Shown: positions 8,401 to 20,300 of the stretch, one piece after another
How positions within the stretch are numbered: the stretch's first letter is position 1
Layout: every line of letters begins with the position of its first letter
NCBI GenBank assembly: GCA_024102975.1
Contig: JAGFJD010000060.1
Span: forward strand, 33,860 to 97,859
DNA length: 64,000 nt
Direction of reading: 5' to 3'
Origin: Phaeodactylibacter sp.
Lineage (GTDB): Bacteria; Bacteroidota; Bacteroidia; Chitinophagales; Saprospiraceae
Made by a program: the position numbers and the translations under genes
Notes under the pieces: model-generated
The model's database searches: none
Seen by the model: the letters and a program-made list of their open reading frames with translations, nothing else
Told to the model about the DNA's origin: nothing

Positions 8401-10858
8401 CACATTCGTCTTCAACAGTATAGCGGAAGCGGTAGCAGCCAACAGGGATATCCGACACAATGCGGTTAGGAGCATTGGGAAGGATGGTGGCCAGGACAAC
8501 CTCCCCGATAACGGTATCCACCGGATTGCCGGAGGGCCCGTAAATAATGGTAACCTCGTCGGTGACAACCTCGGTCGTCACTTCCCAAAGGGAGCAATTG
8601 TCGCTCACCTGCGGCAGCGGGGCGCTGAAAGTGGCGGTACACCCGAACGGGCGGGTAGAATAAACGAGGGGGTCCGGGAAACCGTCGCCATTCAGGTCGA
8701 CCAACGGGCAGCTGACCTCCGGAGCGGTAAAGTCCCCGATCTTGATGACCTGGTTGAACTCCAGCGGATTGTCCGGGGCGCACCAGTCGATGATCGTCCA
8801 GGTGCGGACGAAGACGTACGACAGGAGGCATACCTCAACCAGGGCGCCGTCGTCATAGGAAGCGCCGATGTTGCAGTAAGCATCCCGCAGGTCGACGATC
8901 CCGCCGGCGGTAACCAGGAACGGATAACCGGTGAAGTCGGGGGAGGGATTGCCCAGGCCATCGACCGGGAAGGATTCATCACATTCGATCGCAGTGGTTC
9001 CCGGAGGCAGGACAACGTCCTCCAGGGTAGGCCGCCGGAAGTTGATCCGCTGATCGCACGTCCCGGTCAGGCCCTGCTGGTCCGTCGCGGTAAACGTACG
9101 GGTGATGAAGAGCGGCCCGCAGTCTCCCTGCTGGGTCAGGACATCGCCGAAGGACAGGGTGTAGTCTGTACAGCCGCCCTCCACTTCGGGAAGGCCAAGC
9201 AGGGAAAGGCTTTCGGGATCATCCAGGACAAGGGGGACATCTTCACAGAAAAGGGGGTATGAGATATCGAGGGAAGAAACGGGCACCCCCTGTACCTGCC
9301 CGTCGCCGTCGCTCAGGACCGTGTAGGTATACGGGCCGATGGCGTTCGGCGTATCGCTGGTAGTAAGCAGGTAATACTGCTGGCCGGGGCGCAGCGGCAG
9401 CCCGATCCGCAGGAAGGGCCCGCTGCCGGCAATGGGGCCGGGCGCCAAAGGCGTATCCGCCCGGGCGATGATATTGCTGCAAGGGTTAGCGAGGTCGAAA
9501 GCCCCCTGGTAAAGCGCCATTAGGGCACCGCCGTCGTTGAAGCCGGGGTCCAGGAAAAAAGTGTAAACATCGGCCTGCGTTACGGTAAAAGGAATAAGTT
9601 CGTAAAAATGATCGCCCCCCGGCGGATTATTGCCGGCCAGGCAGGAATACAAAGCAGGGTTCAGCACCGGGCCGGTTACTTCCAGCTCGCCCTGAAGTTG
9701 CTGCACCTCAGTGGCCAGAGGCAGGCGGGCGGCATCATCCGGGCAGTCCAGGACGGGCCCGGCGTCGCGGGCTTCGATCTCGCCCCAGCAGGAGGGCAGG
9801 CCAGCAATACTGACGGGTGCATAGTCGAACACCCAGTTGGTGAGCCAGGCGGCCGGCACCGGCCCGCTCCCCCCCTGCCCGGAAGAGCGAAGCTGCAACA
9901 CCAGGCGGTCTCCCGCGCTGACGAAGAGATTTTCCATCCCGCTGGCCCCGTCGGCTGAAGAGAAAGAGGCCGCCACATTCCCGGAAGGGTTCAGCAGGCT
10001 TCCTTCAAACGTGCCGCCGGCAGGCAGCGAAGCCGTTCCCCACCGGAACGACAACGTGCCGCCGAACCGGATGGGAAGGACAGCGATGGCAAAGGCCGGG
10101 GCATTGCTTCCGGCCAACAACAACGAATCGGCGGCAACACTGGAGGCAACACCCCCCTGAAAATCGACGTGAACACCCCATCGCGACAAGGCAAAGGGGC
10201 CGGTAAAACCGGCGGCGTTCAAAGGCTGGATGGGCTCGATGGAGTAGGGATAGACGCCCACTTCATCCAGGATATTGCCGTTGGACGGGTCGGCGTCCTG
10301 TATTTCTATGCGGAAATCGGCGTCGCGAAGGCACCCCATATCTCCCTCCAGCAACATATCGGCGGATATATAGCGCTGGCAGCCGGCGCCGAGGTTGACA
10401 ACTACCGTTCCGTTACAGGATACATTGGGCACCGGGGCCGGAGGCTGGCTCACCACGATGGAAAAATCCTCCACCCGGCTGTTTCCCGAGGCGTCAGTGG
10501 CCGTCAGCTCAAGCTGGTACGTGCCGGGGGTGGCCAGGGCCAGAAAGGTATTCCGGAAAGGATTCTGCAACTGGAGATTTCCTCCCGGCGAAGCACTCAC
10601 AACAATCGAAAGGGCCGGAGCAGGATCGCAGGCATCGGTGGCAGTAACGTCGAAAAACACCACAGCGGCCTGGCTGCCATCGCAAGAGCCGAGCTGAACG
10701 GCTATGTCCTGCGAGGGGTAGACAATCACCGGTGATGTCGTATCCGGGTCGCATCCCTGCGCCATTTCAATATACCCCCAACCGCCGGCCGGCCACCGGC
10801 TGGCGCTGAACGCTAGGGTTACCAAAATGCCGGCCACCATGATTACAAATCTGTGCAT
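5411..10858 (-). CDS. giant secreted protein with HYR-like, dockerin-like, cohesin-like and T9SS sorting domains
   Basis: An 1815-aa exported protein with an N-terminal signal peptide (MHRFVIMVAGILVTLAFSAS). The first 1400 residues are cysteine-rich beta-domains with HYR-like phrases such as DTTSPVIVYPSQD, TAPEVSCP, VTDNC and FVRTWTIIDWC. Around residues 1415-1525 there is a CNA-B/dockerin-like segment, with REDDEPVAEVDVALSG followed by two calcium-loop-like repeats (FDIVLISQHILG and ADVNGSGSVSTIDIIQLRQ). A cohesin-like beta-domain follows (about 1585-1700, AGESHVLTLRADMAGILGMQ). The C-terminus is a type A T9SS sorting domain (LLQNFPNPFRTTTTIRF to VRKMMFGGR), so the protein is predicted to cross the outer membrane and be anchored at the cell surface. 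Its last 1300 residues are paralogous to the end of the neighbouring 4777-aa protein. The specific role is unknown; adhesion or matrix is inference. Confidence 0.85.
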   Translation of the reverse strand: MHRFVIMVAGILVTLAFSASRWPAGGWGYIEMAQGCDPDTTSPVIVYPSQDIAVQLGSCDGSQAAVVFFDVTATDACDPAPALSIVVSASPGGNLQLQNPFRNTFLALATPGTYQLELTATDASGNSRVEDFSIVVSQPPAPVPNVSCNGTVVVNLGAGCQRYISADMLLEGDMGCLRDADFRIEIQDADPSNGNILDEVGVYPYSIEPIQPLNAAGFTGPFALSRWGVHVDFQGGVASSVAADSLLLAGSNAPAFAIAVLPIRFGGTLSFRWGTASLPAGGTFEGSLLNPSGNVAASFSSADGASGMENLFVSAGDRLVLQLRSSGQGGSGPVPAAWLTNWVFDYAPVSIAGLPSCWGEIEARDAGPVLDCPDDAARLPLATEVQQLQGELEVTGPVLNPALYSCLAGNNPPGGDHFYELIPFTVTQADVYTFFLDPGFNDGGALMALYQGAFDLANPCSNIIARADTPLAPGPIAGSGPFLRIGLPLRPGQQYYLLTTSDTPNAIGPYTYTVLSDGDGQVQGVPVSSLDISYPLFCEDVPLVLDDPESLSLLGLPEVEGGCTDYTLSFGDVLTQQGDCGPLFITRTFTATDQQGLTGTCDQRINFRRPTLEDVVLPPGTTAIECDESFPVDGLGNPSPDFTGYPFLVTAGGIVDLRDAYCNIGASYDDGALVEVCLLSYVFVRTWTIIDWCAPDNPLEFNQVIKIGDFTAPEVSCPLVDLNGDGFPDPLVYSTRPFGCTATFSAPLPQVSDNCSLWEVTTEVVTDEVTIIYGPSGNPVDTVIGEVVLATILPNAPNRIVSDIPVGCYRFRYTVEDECGNETVRECSFCVEDRVNPAAACDDTLNISIGPNGVARLFATSFEEGSYDNCGIDSFLIRREVRQEADCNPVAPFFTPWSEYVDFSCCEVNSTVRVELRVVDEAGNEDFCWMDALIEDKTRPRCTPPAAVSMPCDAVPAGFDLADTEQLQNLFGVPAVTDNCEATWNELPPASNLDDCGFGTFVRRFQAVDIYGNVSNTSCQQVVTLEERHNYEIRFPADGEANCGYPNPLDTIEVSETGCDLLAVSVEDAVLSASGDECYKLFRTYRVINWCEYDGESSPVVIGRDEDCDGSPGDEAVWVLRRPDRTYIDRDNDEGNANPQAGERGGNCPPANPEGYWRTEFSNGYWQYSQTLKAYDTIAPQILFVVPLPFCAISDDCLAEVEYLFTISDFCTPNDLEFEIYYDEDADGDPDSMVTSIFGVYPKWKINGEYPIGTHAFEVIVRDGCGNASAATLPFEVVDCKAPSPACINGLVTSLMPAPPDTDADGDGDIDLAVRTIFATDFISSPTYDCSEPVKYSINRSGEMPGPDKNGLVLTCDDLGILIVEIHAWDAASNPYAVLPDDIDIRGPNNDYCETFILVQDNGGHCMSTQAMIAGLVEREDDEPVAEVDVALSGDGVGNFLTADDGLYVFPDVEPDYDYTITPFRDGDDQNGLSTFDIVLISQHILGTRPLDSPYKIIAADVNGSGSVSTIDIIQLRQVILSIILEFPDNTSWRFVPRGYAFPVPGNPWSVPFPEAISINNLNGQRLSEDFVAIKVGDVDLSARANGQQRAEGRRHGVFLGLEGTDAHLQAGESHVLTLRADMAGILGMQAALWFDTGVLEVEQVAGEAIGDPFLNRKYLEEGRLLMSWNTSAPIHGYAPLMAIHLRARKGCRLSEAIGLDDGLLAAEAYDENNQKQGLSLEWAPEQPVGALLQNFPNPFRTTTTIRFETAEAGRGRLELFRLDGTRVKAVEAFYPEGLHELEVQADELPGPGVYLYRLQLGQQSWVRKMMFGGR

Positions 10859-10928
10859 GACAATCCTTGTTATCCAACTATTTTCTTATACTCTTCTCAG
10901 CATTGCTTTCCAGGCTTGTTTGCCCCGG

Positions 10929-10936
10929 CAAAAATA
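10929..10936 (-). promoter_or_regulatory. candidate -7 box for the 1815-aa protein gene
   Basis: TATTTTTG on the minus strand matches TAnnTTTG and lies 70 nt upstream of the start codon. No TTG is found at the ideal spacing, so support is limited to the -7 element. Confidence 0.35.
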
Positions 10937-11031
10937 CCGGCTACTCTCGGACACCTACCTTTCTCAATACGTTTTTGTTGATAAAGTTGACCCGGGAGTT
11001 CATTATTTCAAGACTCCTTTCACCGCTCTTT

Positions 11032-11048
11032 CGGCCACTGAGTGGCCG
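11032..11048. repeat. 17-bp near-perfect palindrome
   Basis: CGGCCACT, one G, then AGTGGCCG: two 8-bp arms around a single base. It lies in the 506-nt gap between the two giant minus-strand genes, about 190 nt upstream of the 1815-aa gene. It could be an operator or a cruciform. The rest of the gap (10859-11364) shows no gene. Confidence 0.5.
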
Positions 11049-11272
11049 CTGAAAATGAAGGGCCCCTTACGCCAGGACTGCGTTTCTGAAGTTTTTGGGA
11101 TGTGTGCTTCGGCGCACCGCAGGGGTGCGGGCAGGCAAATGAAAGCCCAACAGCTCAATTGGTGCTCATTTTTTTACCACTGCAAAGGATTATTCATGGG
11201 ACAGGCTTATCTCCTCCTATCAAAAGAAGAATACCGGGGCATGCGGGGGGCGATTGGTGGTATTGTCTGGAT

Positions 11273-11321
11273 CAGGAATGATGAAAGAAAGCTATGGGTT
11301 GCCATCGTTTCATCATTCCTG
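11273..11321. repeat. 14-bp perfect inverted repeat after the 4777-aa gene
   Basis: CAGGAATGATGAAA (11273-11286) and TTTCATCATTCCTG (11308-11321) are perfect complements around a 21-nt loop. The element starts 43 nt beyond the stop of the minus-strand 4777-aa gene. It has no T tract, so it may be an RNA 3'-end stabiliser or an intergenic palindrome rather than a classical terminator. The GGAATGA unit is shared with 2563-2634. Confidence 0.6.
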
Positions 11322-11364
11322 GCCAAGATAAACAAATTTGCCAAAATCACTTCAAATATACAAA

Positions 11365-14300
11365 TTACTCCAGCATGATCATCTTTCTGGCAACAACTCT
11401 GTCACCCATTTGCAATCTGTAATACAGCACCCCGCCTCCAATGCCGCCCGGAGACAAATCCGCTCCTTTCAGGATCAGTTGATTGTAGCCTTTTTCGAAA
11501 ACACGCTCCTGCTCATAAACCACCTTGCCGTTCACATCGTATACTTTCAGCTGCGCAGCGCCGCTTTCCGGCAGTTCGAAACCGACCACCGTTTCTTCGG
11601 AGAAGGGGTTCGGGCGGTTCTGGTACAGGCGGAAAGCAGGTTCCGGCAGCGGCCCGCCCCCGCCGAAGGCTAAGGATACATCCAGCAGTTCATTGCCGGG
11701 CGTGTACGCTTCTGCCAGCGTGTAGCGCGAGCTGACGCTCAGAAACCGGCTTAGGGGGCCATCAGCTTTAGCCCGGAGACGCAGGGTAAAGAGCGGTTCC
11801 CCTTCCGGGTATTCCAACTCATCCCTGCGGTACCAGCTCCCCGTGAGATACCCTTCCGGCACCCCATGCAACCCGATGCTGTTCTTATCCGCCAGCCCGT
11901 ATTCTATATCGATCAACTCCAGGGCGCTCTGGTCAAAATCAAGGGTGAACTGGCACCCCCGGATCGCTTCCAGGTTCCTTCCGCTGACAGGAACGGCCAC
12001 GGTTTCTCCTATGGCCAACGACAGGGCAGGGGCTTCGAGGTAGAAAGTGCCGGCCAGGCGCCGCCCCTGAACCCGCTGCAGGTTGGTGGTCACCGCCGAG
12101 TTGTTAACATCCCCGATCTTGATGGCGACAAAATCGTTGGCCATCTGGGGGTAAGCCAGGTCGTTGATGTTGATGACTTCCGGGAAAGGCGTGAACCAGG
12201 GGTTGAGCGGCACCGGGAAGACGAAGTTCTTGTCTACAAACCGCCAGCTGGTATTGTTGGGAAACTCGAGAATCTCGCCCAGTATGAGTTGCTGGATCTG
12301 GATCATATCCAGCGTCGTGATGCTGTTGGTGCGGTTGGCGTCGGCAGCGATCCGCTTGTAGGGGCTGTTCAGTGGCTGTACGCCCAACAGGTGCTGCTGG
12401 ATGATCAGCAGGTCGAAAGTGGAAATGCCGTTGCGGTGCCCGGTGTTGAGATATGGCCGGATAGTATAGTCATAACCCGTTTCAAGGTCGTCGAACTGGT
12501 AACTGCCATCCACATCGGTAAGCATCATCAGATTCATCGGGCCGCTAAGGGATACTTCTACCCCTTCCACGCCCATATCGTCCTCGCGGGCGATGAGGCC
12601 CGCCATCATCAAACCGGCATTGCAGGCATTGTTGTTGTCCTGCACGATGACATAGGTGTCGCAGTACCCGAAGTTGAACCCGCCAACAGTACTGTCGGGC
12701 TGAATAGCATAGGGATTGTCGGCACTGTCCCAGACATAAACCTGGATGGCAATCGTACCGGTATCTTCACAGGTGAAGTAAAGGGCCCGGCGGTTGATGT
12801 CCGGCGCTTGCCCAACCAGGTTGATCGAGTAGGCAATGGTATCGTCGCTGCAATCGGCGGCGTCCAGGACAAAGTCGCTGGCCCAGATCGCCGCGCCGGC
12901 AATATCGAAATCCCCGTCTCCGTCAAAATCGGTATTGGGGGGCAGCGGCATCAAGTTAAAGGATAAACCGTTGAGGCATGTAAACGCCGGAGGGGCGCAA
13001 TCCACCACCTCAAAAGGCAGCGTAGCCGAAGCCATATTGTTGCCGCACCCGTCGCTGGCCTGAACGATAAAGGCGTGGTTGCCAACCGGGAATACACCCT
13101 GGATGGTGAAGTTAGGATAGGATCCGCTCAGGGTACCGGTATTCGTCAGGTCCTGATCAATGACACCGTCGGCGCCGGCGTCCAGGAAGACCTCCACATC
13201 CAGGCCGTTGGCCGAACAGTCTTCGGATACCGAAAAAGGATAGGTTACCTGCCCGGTGCAGTTGGCTGCATCATAACTACAGAAGGCACCCGGCACGGTG
13301 AAACTGACCTGCGGCGGGATCGTGTCCATCACCTTAATGATCTGGGTGTATTCCCATAAGCCCACCGAAGAAACGGTACGCCAGTAACCGGTGGGGTTGG
13401 TCGTGCCGTCGCAGGCAAGGCCCTTGGCGCCAAAGGCGGGGATGGTGTTTTGCGGGTTATTGTCGCGGTCCACGAAGGCACCGCCGGGCTGGCGCACCAC
13501 CCATACGTCCTCGTCGCCCGTCACGCCGTCGCAGTCCTCGTTCCTGCCGATGACAACGGCGTCGGAAACACCGTCGTATTCACACCAGTTGAGGACGCGG
13601 TACTTGCGGAAGATTTTGTAACATTCCGGCCCTGTGCCGCCGAGGAGAGGCGTGAACACTTCATCGGTGACGCTTACCGAAAGCAGGTCGCAGCCGAAGC
13701 TGTCATAGATCAGCGTGTCCGGAGTGGGTGCCGTACAGTTGGTGGTCACGTCTTTGGGAAACTTGATCTGGTAGTTGAATTCCGCCCCGATCGTGATCAC
13801 CTGGGTGCAGGCACTCAGGGATAGGTTCCCGGCCAGGTCTACTCCCTGAAAAGTGCGGATGACCGTCCCCGCCCCACACTGATCAAGGTTTACTGCCGGC
13901 GGCTGCTCAACGGCAATAGCGCCGCCGCAGCCGTCTGTGGCTGTTGCCGCCCCGAAGAGGGCCTGCAACTGGCTGGTATCGTAGGGGTCAAAATTGGCGG
14001 GCAGGCTGCTGCAGCTCACGGTGATGTCGTTGGGCGCATAACAAACGGGCCGTACCTTATCCTCCACCAGCGCCGTCAGCCAGCAGGTATTCTCATTGCC
14101 GTGAACGTCGATCACCAGCAGTTCGACGGTGACCGTCTGGTTGACATCGCAGCAGAAGAAGTCCACATACGGCGCCCAATCCGAATAATAAGGCACCACT
14201 GAGTCGCATGTGACGGGGTCCACATCGAACCGGCGGCGCACCAGCAGGCTGTCAATCCCGCAGTTGTCGGTGCTGCCCTCGTTGACGTCCGTGGCATAGA

Positions 14301-17300
14301 CCCGGCCGACGCCCTGGCCGCCTATCGAGATATTGAGGCTGTCGTTACAAACCGCCGTTGGCTCTACATCGTCCACAACGCAGAAATTGCACTCCAGCAG
14401 CGTAAAGTTGTTGCAATCATCGGTAACTTTATAACGGAACCGGTGACACCCCACCGGAATGCCGCTCACAAAGCGGGGCGCTCCGGGCAGGATGGTGGCG
14501 AGGATCGTCGCCACCGTATCGTACCCAATGATGATGCCGTACTGGTTGGTGACCGGCACCACCTCATCGGTAACGATCTCGGTGCGCACTTCCCAGCCGG
14601 AACAATTGTCCGTGACGTTGGGAAGGGGCGCCACAAAGGCACCGGTGCACTCGTAAGGCACCGTAGAGAACTGAAGCGGGTCCGGATAGCCGTCGCCGGT
14701 GATGTCGATTTCCGGACAGGAAACGATAGGCCCATCCACGTCGCCGACCTTGATGGACTGGGTCAGCTGCAGGATGTTGTTGCCGGAATTGACACACCAG
14801 TCCAGGATGTCCCACCGGCGGATGAAACGCGTGGTGCCGTCACAAACGACGATGGGTGCCGAGTCGGTGTAGGAAGCTCCGAGGGAACAGAACGCCTGGT
14901 TGAGCGGAATGGCCCCGAAATAAGTCTGCACCAGCGGGTAGCCAGTAACCGAAGGATGAGGGTTGCCGTTCTGGTCCACAGCGAAACTGGAGTCGCAGGG
15001 AATCTCCACCAAAGCGGGCAAAGGCAACAGGTCGGCAAAATCAGGGTTCCGGATCGTGATCACCTGCGTGCATTGCGCGCTGTTGCCCAGCGGGTCCGTC
15101 ACCGTAAAGGTCCGGTTGATCTGGCGGTCCACGCAGTCCGGCGTCATAACCATCTGGTCCTGGAAAGTAACCGTGTTCTGGACGCAGGTATCGTAAATCA
15201 CCGGCGTACCCGTAATGGCGAGGCTCGCCGGGTTGTTCAGGATAGAATCCAGGTCGGAGCAGATGAGGTCGACATCCTGCACCGGGCAGGAGATGGCGGG
15301 AGGCGTGAAATCCTGGACATTGACGTAGCCCCAGCACACCAGCCCGCAGAAGGGGTCGAGCACTTCCGCGATCAGGGTCTGGCCGGCCTGAGCAACGGTA
15401 ATGACATTGCCCAGGCTTACCCCATTGGGATCGAGCAGGTTGACGATCAGCCCGTCGGCACAGCCGTCGGAGCCGCCTTCCAGGATCATATCCGGTACGA
15501 CAAGCACCTCGCACCGGTCGCCCAACGGGACATTGACCATAGCATTGCAGCCGTAATCCAGGTTGCTGGCCAGGCTCACGGTAACAATGGCCGATACAAC
15601 CGGGCAGCCGTTCTGCCCCCCAACGGTATACCGGAACCGGTAATCCCCGCTGGCCAGGCTGCCCAGGCTGACGCTGGCCGGATTGGCCAAAGATACGCCG
15701 GCGCCGTCCAGGTCCGTCCATGTTCCCCCCGGGCTTGGAATACCGCCCAGGGCGGCCGGCAGATCAACGGTTACATTCGTGGAAGTACAGGTCAGGCATA
15801 CATCGATCGCGCCGTCCAGGCCGGCACCCGGGCAGTTGCCGACAGTGATGAGCGCCGGATCCTGGTCATCTTCATCCGTAACGGCCGAGCTGCTGCCCGG
15901 CTGCCCGGTGCCATCTCCATTGAGCGCATCGTCAGAAGGGCTGCCCGCCAGGCCTCCGGCATCGTTGGCCGGGTTTTCGTCGTATTGGGAGTCCACATCA
16001 ACCGGGGCAGTATTGCCGGGGTTGGTATCATCGTCGGCCGAACGGATTTCGGCGAAATTCACAATCGTATTGCCGGTAAAATCCTGGGCTATGACGAAGG
16101 AAATATCGAGCGCGGCCGTGCCGCCGTTTGGCGGGACAGGCCCGGGGATCGTGCGCCTGGCTATAGCGCCGGTTTGCACCCAGTTCGGATCGCTGAGGCT
16201 GAGCCCGGCGGGGATATAATCGACCACCTCTATGTTATAGGCGTCCATATTCCCCTGGTTCATCACCGTGATCCGGAAAGTCACTGCACTGCCTGGCGAG
16301 AAGGGGCCGGGGGTAGCCGACGTTTTCAGGCGCTTGCGCAGCGCCAGGTCGAACACCGGCGCAGCGCTGATCGTGATATTGGCGCTGTCAAAATCATCCT
16401 CGTTGCTGCCGGCAGCGCCATTGCCCGGCGTAGAATCGGCATCGCTCAGCCCCGCGCCATTGGTGGCAGAAAATATCTCGGCAAAATTGGACACTACTGT
16501 TCCGGCAAAACCCGGCGCCACCACGAAGTCGATCTCCACCGTTTGCGTGGCGCCCGGCGCCAGGCTGGCGATGGGCGTATTCAGGCTGGCTGTGCCGCCG
16601 CTGGCCGTCCACGTATTGTCCGACAGCGTCAGGCCCGCCGGCAGGTAGTCCCACACCTGTATATTCTGCGCCGCTACGTTGCCTTCGTTGGTGACGGTTA
16701 GGATGAACGTCACCGCGCTGCCCTCCGAATACGGGCCGGGAGTCGACGGGCTAACGGCCTTGCTCAGCGCCAGGTCGAATACCTGCGGGGCGGTGACATT
16801 GATGCTCGAGTCGTCGTAGTCGTCCTCGCCAGGCGCCGAAGCGCCGTTGCCGGGCGTGGAGTCCACGTCGTTCAGCCCCTGAGCGTTGGCCGCAGCGCCG
16901 ATCTCGGCATAGTTCATGATTTGCGTACCCGCGAAACCGGAGGCCACTGTAAAGTCGATCTCCACGTCCTGCGTCGCGCCCGGGGCCAGGCTGGCAATGG
17001 GCGTGTTCAGGCTGGCTATGCCGCCGCTGGCCGTCCAGGTGTTGTCCGACAGCATCAGGCCCGCCGGAAGATAGTCCAGCAGTTGGATGTTCTGCGCAGC
17101 TACGTTACCCTGGTTCGTCACCCGCAGGCGGAAAGTCACCGGGCTGCCGGCAACATAGGGGCCGGGGGTCGACGAGCTCACTGACTTGCTCAGCGCCAGG
17201 TCGAATACCTGCGGCACGACGATACTGATGCTCGCGCTGTCGTAGTCGTCCTCGTTAGCACCCGAAGCGCCGTTGCCCGGCGTGGAGTCCGTATCGTTGA

Positions 17301-20300
17301 GCCCCCCGCCGTTGAATGCCGCGCCGATCTCGGCGTAGTTCACGGCCTGTGTGCCCGCGAATCCCGGCGCCACTACGAAGTCGATCTCTACTGTTTGCAC
17401 GGCACCCGGTGCCAGGCTGGCGATCGGGGTACTATAGCTGGCCACGCCGCCGTTGGCCGTCCAGGTGTTGTCCGACAGCGTCAGGCCTGCCGGCAGGTAG
17501 TCCCACAGTTGGATACTCTGGGCCGTTACGTTGCCCTGGTTGGTGATGGCCAGGACGAAAGTCACCGGGCTGCCTTCGGAATAGGGGCCGGGGGTGGATG
17601 AACTTACAGACTTGCTCAGCGCAAGGTCGAATACCTGCGGCGCCGTAATGTTTATGCTCGCGCTGTCGTAGTCGTCCTCATTGCCGCCCGAAGCGCCGTT
17701 GCCCGGCGTGGAGTCTGTATCGTTGAGTCCCGCGCTGTTGGATGCTGCGCCAATCTCGGCGTAGTTCACAATCTGTGTGCCGCCGGCACCGGCAGCCACC
17801 ACGAAGTCAATCTCCACCGTTTGCGAAGCGCCTGCCGCCAGGCTGGCAATGGGCGTATTGTAGCTGGCCAGGCCGCCGTTGAGCGTCCAGGTATTGTCGG
17901 ACAGCGTCAGTCCGGGCGGCAGATAATCCCACAACTGGATATTCTGCGCCGCCACGTTGCCCTGGTTGGTGACGGTCAGGCGGAAGGTGACGGGGCTGCC
18001 CGGCAGATAGGGGCCGGGTGTCGAAGAGCTGACCGACTTGCTCAGCGTCAGGTCGAACTGTTGGGGCGGGTTTACGGTAATGCCCGCGCTGTCGAAGTCA
18101 TCTTCGTTGAACCCGGCGCTGCCGTTGCCCGGCGTAGAGTCCGTATCTCCCAAACCGATGGTATTGGAAGCTGCTCCGATCTCCGCGTAATTGGTAATGA
18201 ACAGGCCGGTGAAATTCGGAGAAATAGTAAAGGAAATATCTACGGTAGCGACAGCCCCAGGCTGCAGTACGCCGATGTTGCGCACGGCCATGCTGCCGTT
18301 AAGCGTCCAGTTGTTATCCGCCAGGATGAGGCCCAGCGGGATATAATCCCGGACCTGAACATTCTGAGCAGCGATGCCGCCCTCGTTCGTCACAGTGATC
18401 CGGAAGGTAACGGTGCTGCCCGGATAAAACGGCCCGGGGGTGGCGCTCGCCTTCAGTTCTTTGGTTAGCGCGAGGTCAAAAGGTTGCTGCACCACATTGA
18501 TGGTAGCGCCGTCGAAGTCGTCCTCGCCTGTGCCGGAAGAGCTGTTGCCCGGCGTGGAGTCCCGGTCGTCCAGGCCGTAGATATTCGCAGCGGCGCCAAT
18601 TTCGGCGTAGTTGGCGATGGCCGTACCGGAGAAGTTGGAGGCGATGGTAAACGTAATGTTGAAGGTAATGGAAGCACCCGGCGCCAGGTTGTCGACGGTA
18701 CGGCTGGCGATATTGCCATTAGATGACCAGTTGTTGTCTGCCAGGATAAGGCCCAGGGGGATATAATCCCACAACTGAACGTTTTGAGCAGCTACCTCGC
18801 CCTCGTTGGACAGGGTAAGGCGATAGGTAACCGCGCTGCCCGGCACAAAGGGGCCGGGAGTGAGCGTGGTGTTCAATTCCTTGGTAAGCGCCAGGTCAAA
18901 CTCTGCCTGAATGATGTCGATGGTGGCGCTGCCGTAGTCGTCCTCGTTGGGGCCGGCCGGGCCGTTGCCCGGTGTAGAGTCCGTATCGGGCAAGCCATAT
19001 ATATTGGACGCCGCCCCCACCTCGGCAAAGTTGGCGATCAACTGGCCGGAGAATGTGGGGGAGATGGTAAAGGAAATATTTACGGTAGCCGAAGCGCCCG
19101 GTTGCAGGTTGCCGATATTGCGCACTGCGGTGCTGCCGTTGAGCGTCCAGTTGTTGTCTGCCAGGATGAGGCCGATGGGCACATAGTCGCGCAGCTGGAT
19201 ATTCTGGGCAACCAGGTCGCCCTGGTTGGTGACGGTGAGTCGGAAGGTAACGGCATTGCCGGGAACAAAGGGGCCGGGGGTGAGGCTGGCGTTCAGTTCT
19301 TTGGTGAGCGCCAGGTCGAACTCATCTTGTATGATGTTGATGGTGGCATCGTCGTAATCGTCTTCATTGGGCCCGGCGGCCCCGTTGCCCGGCGTGGAAT
19401 CCTTATCCGGGATGCCCATGGTGTTGGACGCGGCGCCCACTTCGGCCCGGTTCACCAGTACGGACCCGGTGAAGGCGGAAGATACGGTAAAGCTGATGTA
19501 GAAAGAAGCAGTACTGCCGGGCGCCAGGTTGCCGATGTTGCGCACCGCCATGCTGCCGTTGAGCGTCCAGTTGTTGTCTGCCAGGGCCAGCCCCAGCGGT
19601 ATATAATCCCGAAGTTGTACATTCTGCGCTTCGAGGTCGCCCTCGTTGGCAACCGTGATGCGATAGGTGACCAGGCTGCCCGGAAAGAACGGGCCGGGCG
19701 TGGCGCTGGACTGCAGCGCTTTGCTCAGCGCCAGGTCAAACTCCTGTTGTAGTACCGTGATGGTGGCGCCATCGTAATCATCTTCATCCGGCCCCAGGCT
19801 GCCGTTGCCCGGCGTGGAATCCATATCGTCGTATCCCAGAATATTGAAAGCGCTGCCCACTTCGGCGTAGTTGGCCAGGCTGGCGCCGCTGAATCCGGGG
19901 GCAACGGTAAAGGTTACATCCACTACGGTGGTAGCGCCGGGCGCCAGGCTGCCGATGGGAAAGGCCAGTTCCGCCACGTTGCCCACTGCGTTCCAGAAGG
20001 GGTCGGCCAGTATCAGGCCGGCAGGGAAATACTCGCGGAGCTGAATGTTCTGGGCCAGCAGGTCGCCCTCATTGGAAATTTCGATCTCGAAGGTAACGGT
20101 ACTGCCCGGGACAAAGGGGCCCGGCGTGACGGAGGACTTCACCCTTTTGCGCAGGGACAGGTCAAAGTCCTGCCGGCTAACCGTTATTGCCGCGCCGTCG
20201 TAGTCGTCTTCACCGGGGCCGGCGCTGCCGTTGCCGGGGGTAGAATCCGCATCGGCGGGGTTGGAAGCGGTGGTGGCGGGAGCGATCTCGGCGTAGTTGG

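Noticed and set aside
10827..11378. 183-aa plus-strand frame between the giant genes
   Set aside because: Overlaps the ends of both supported genes and contains the palindromes; no family signal.
14443..16701. 752-aa plus-strand frame over the giant surface protein gene
   Set aside because: Antisense shadow; composition is dominated by repeats of the opposite frame.
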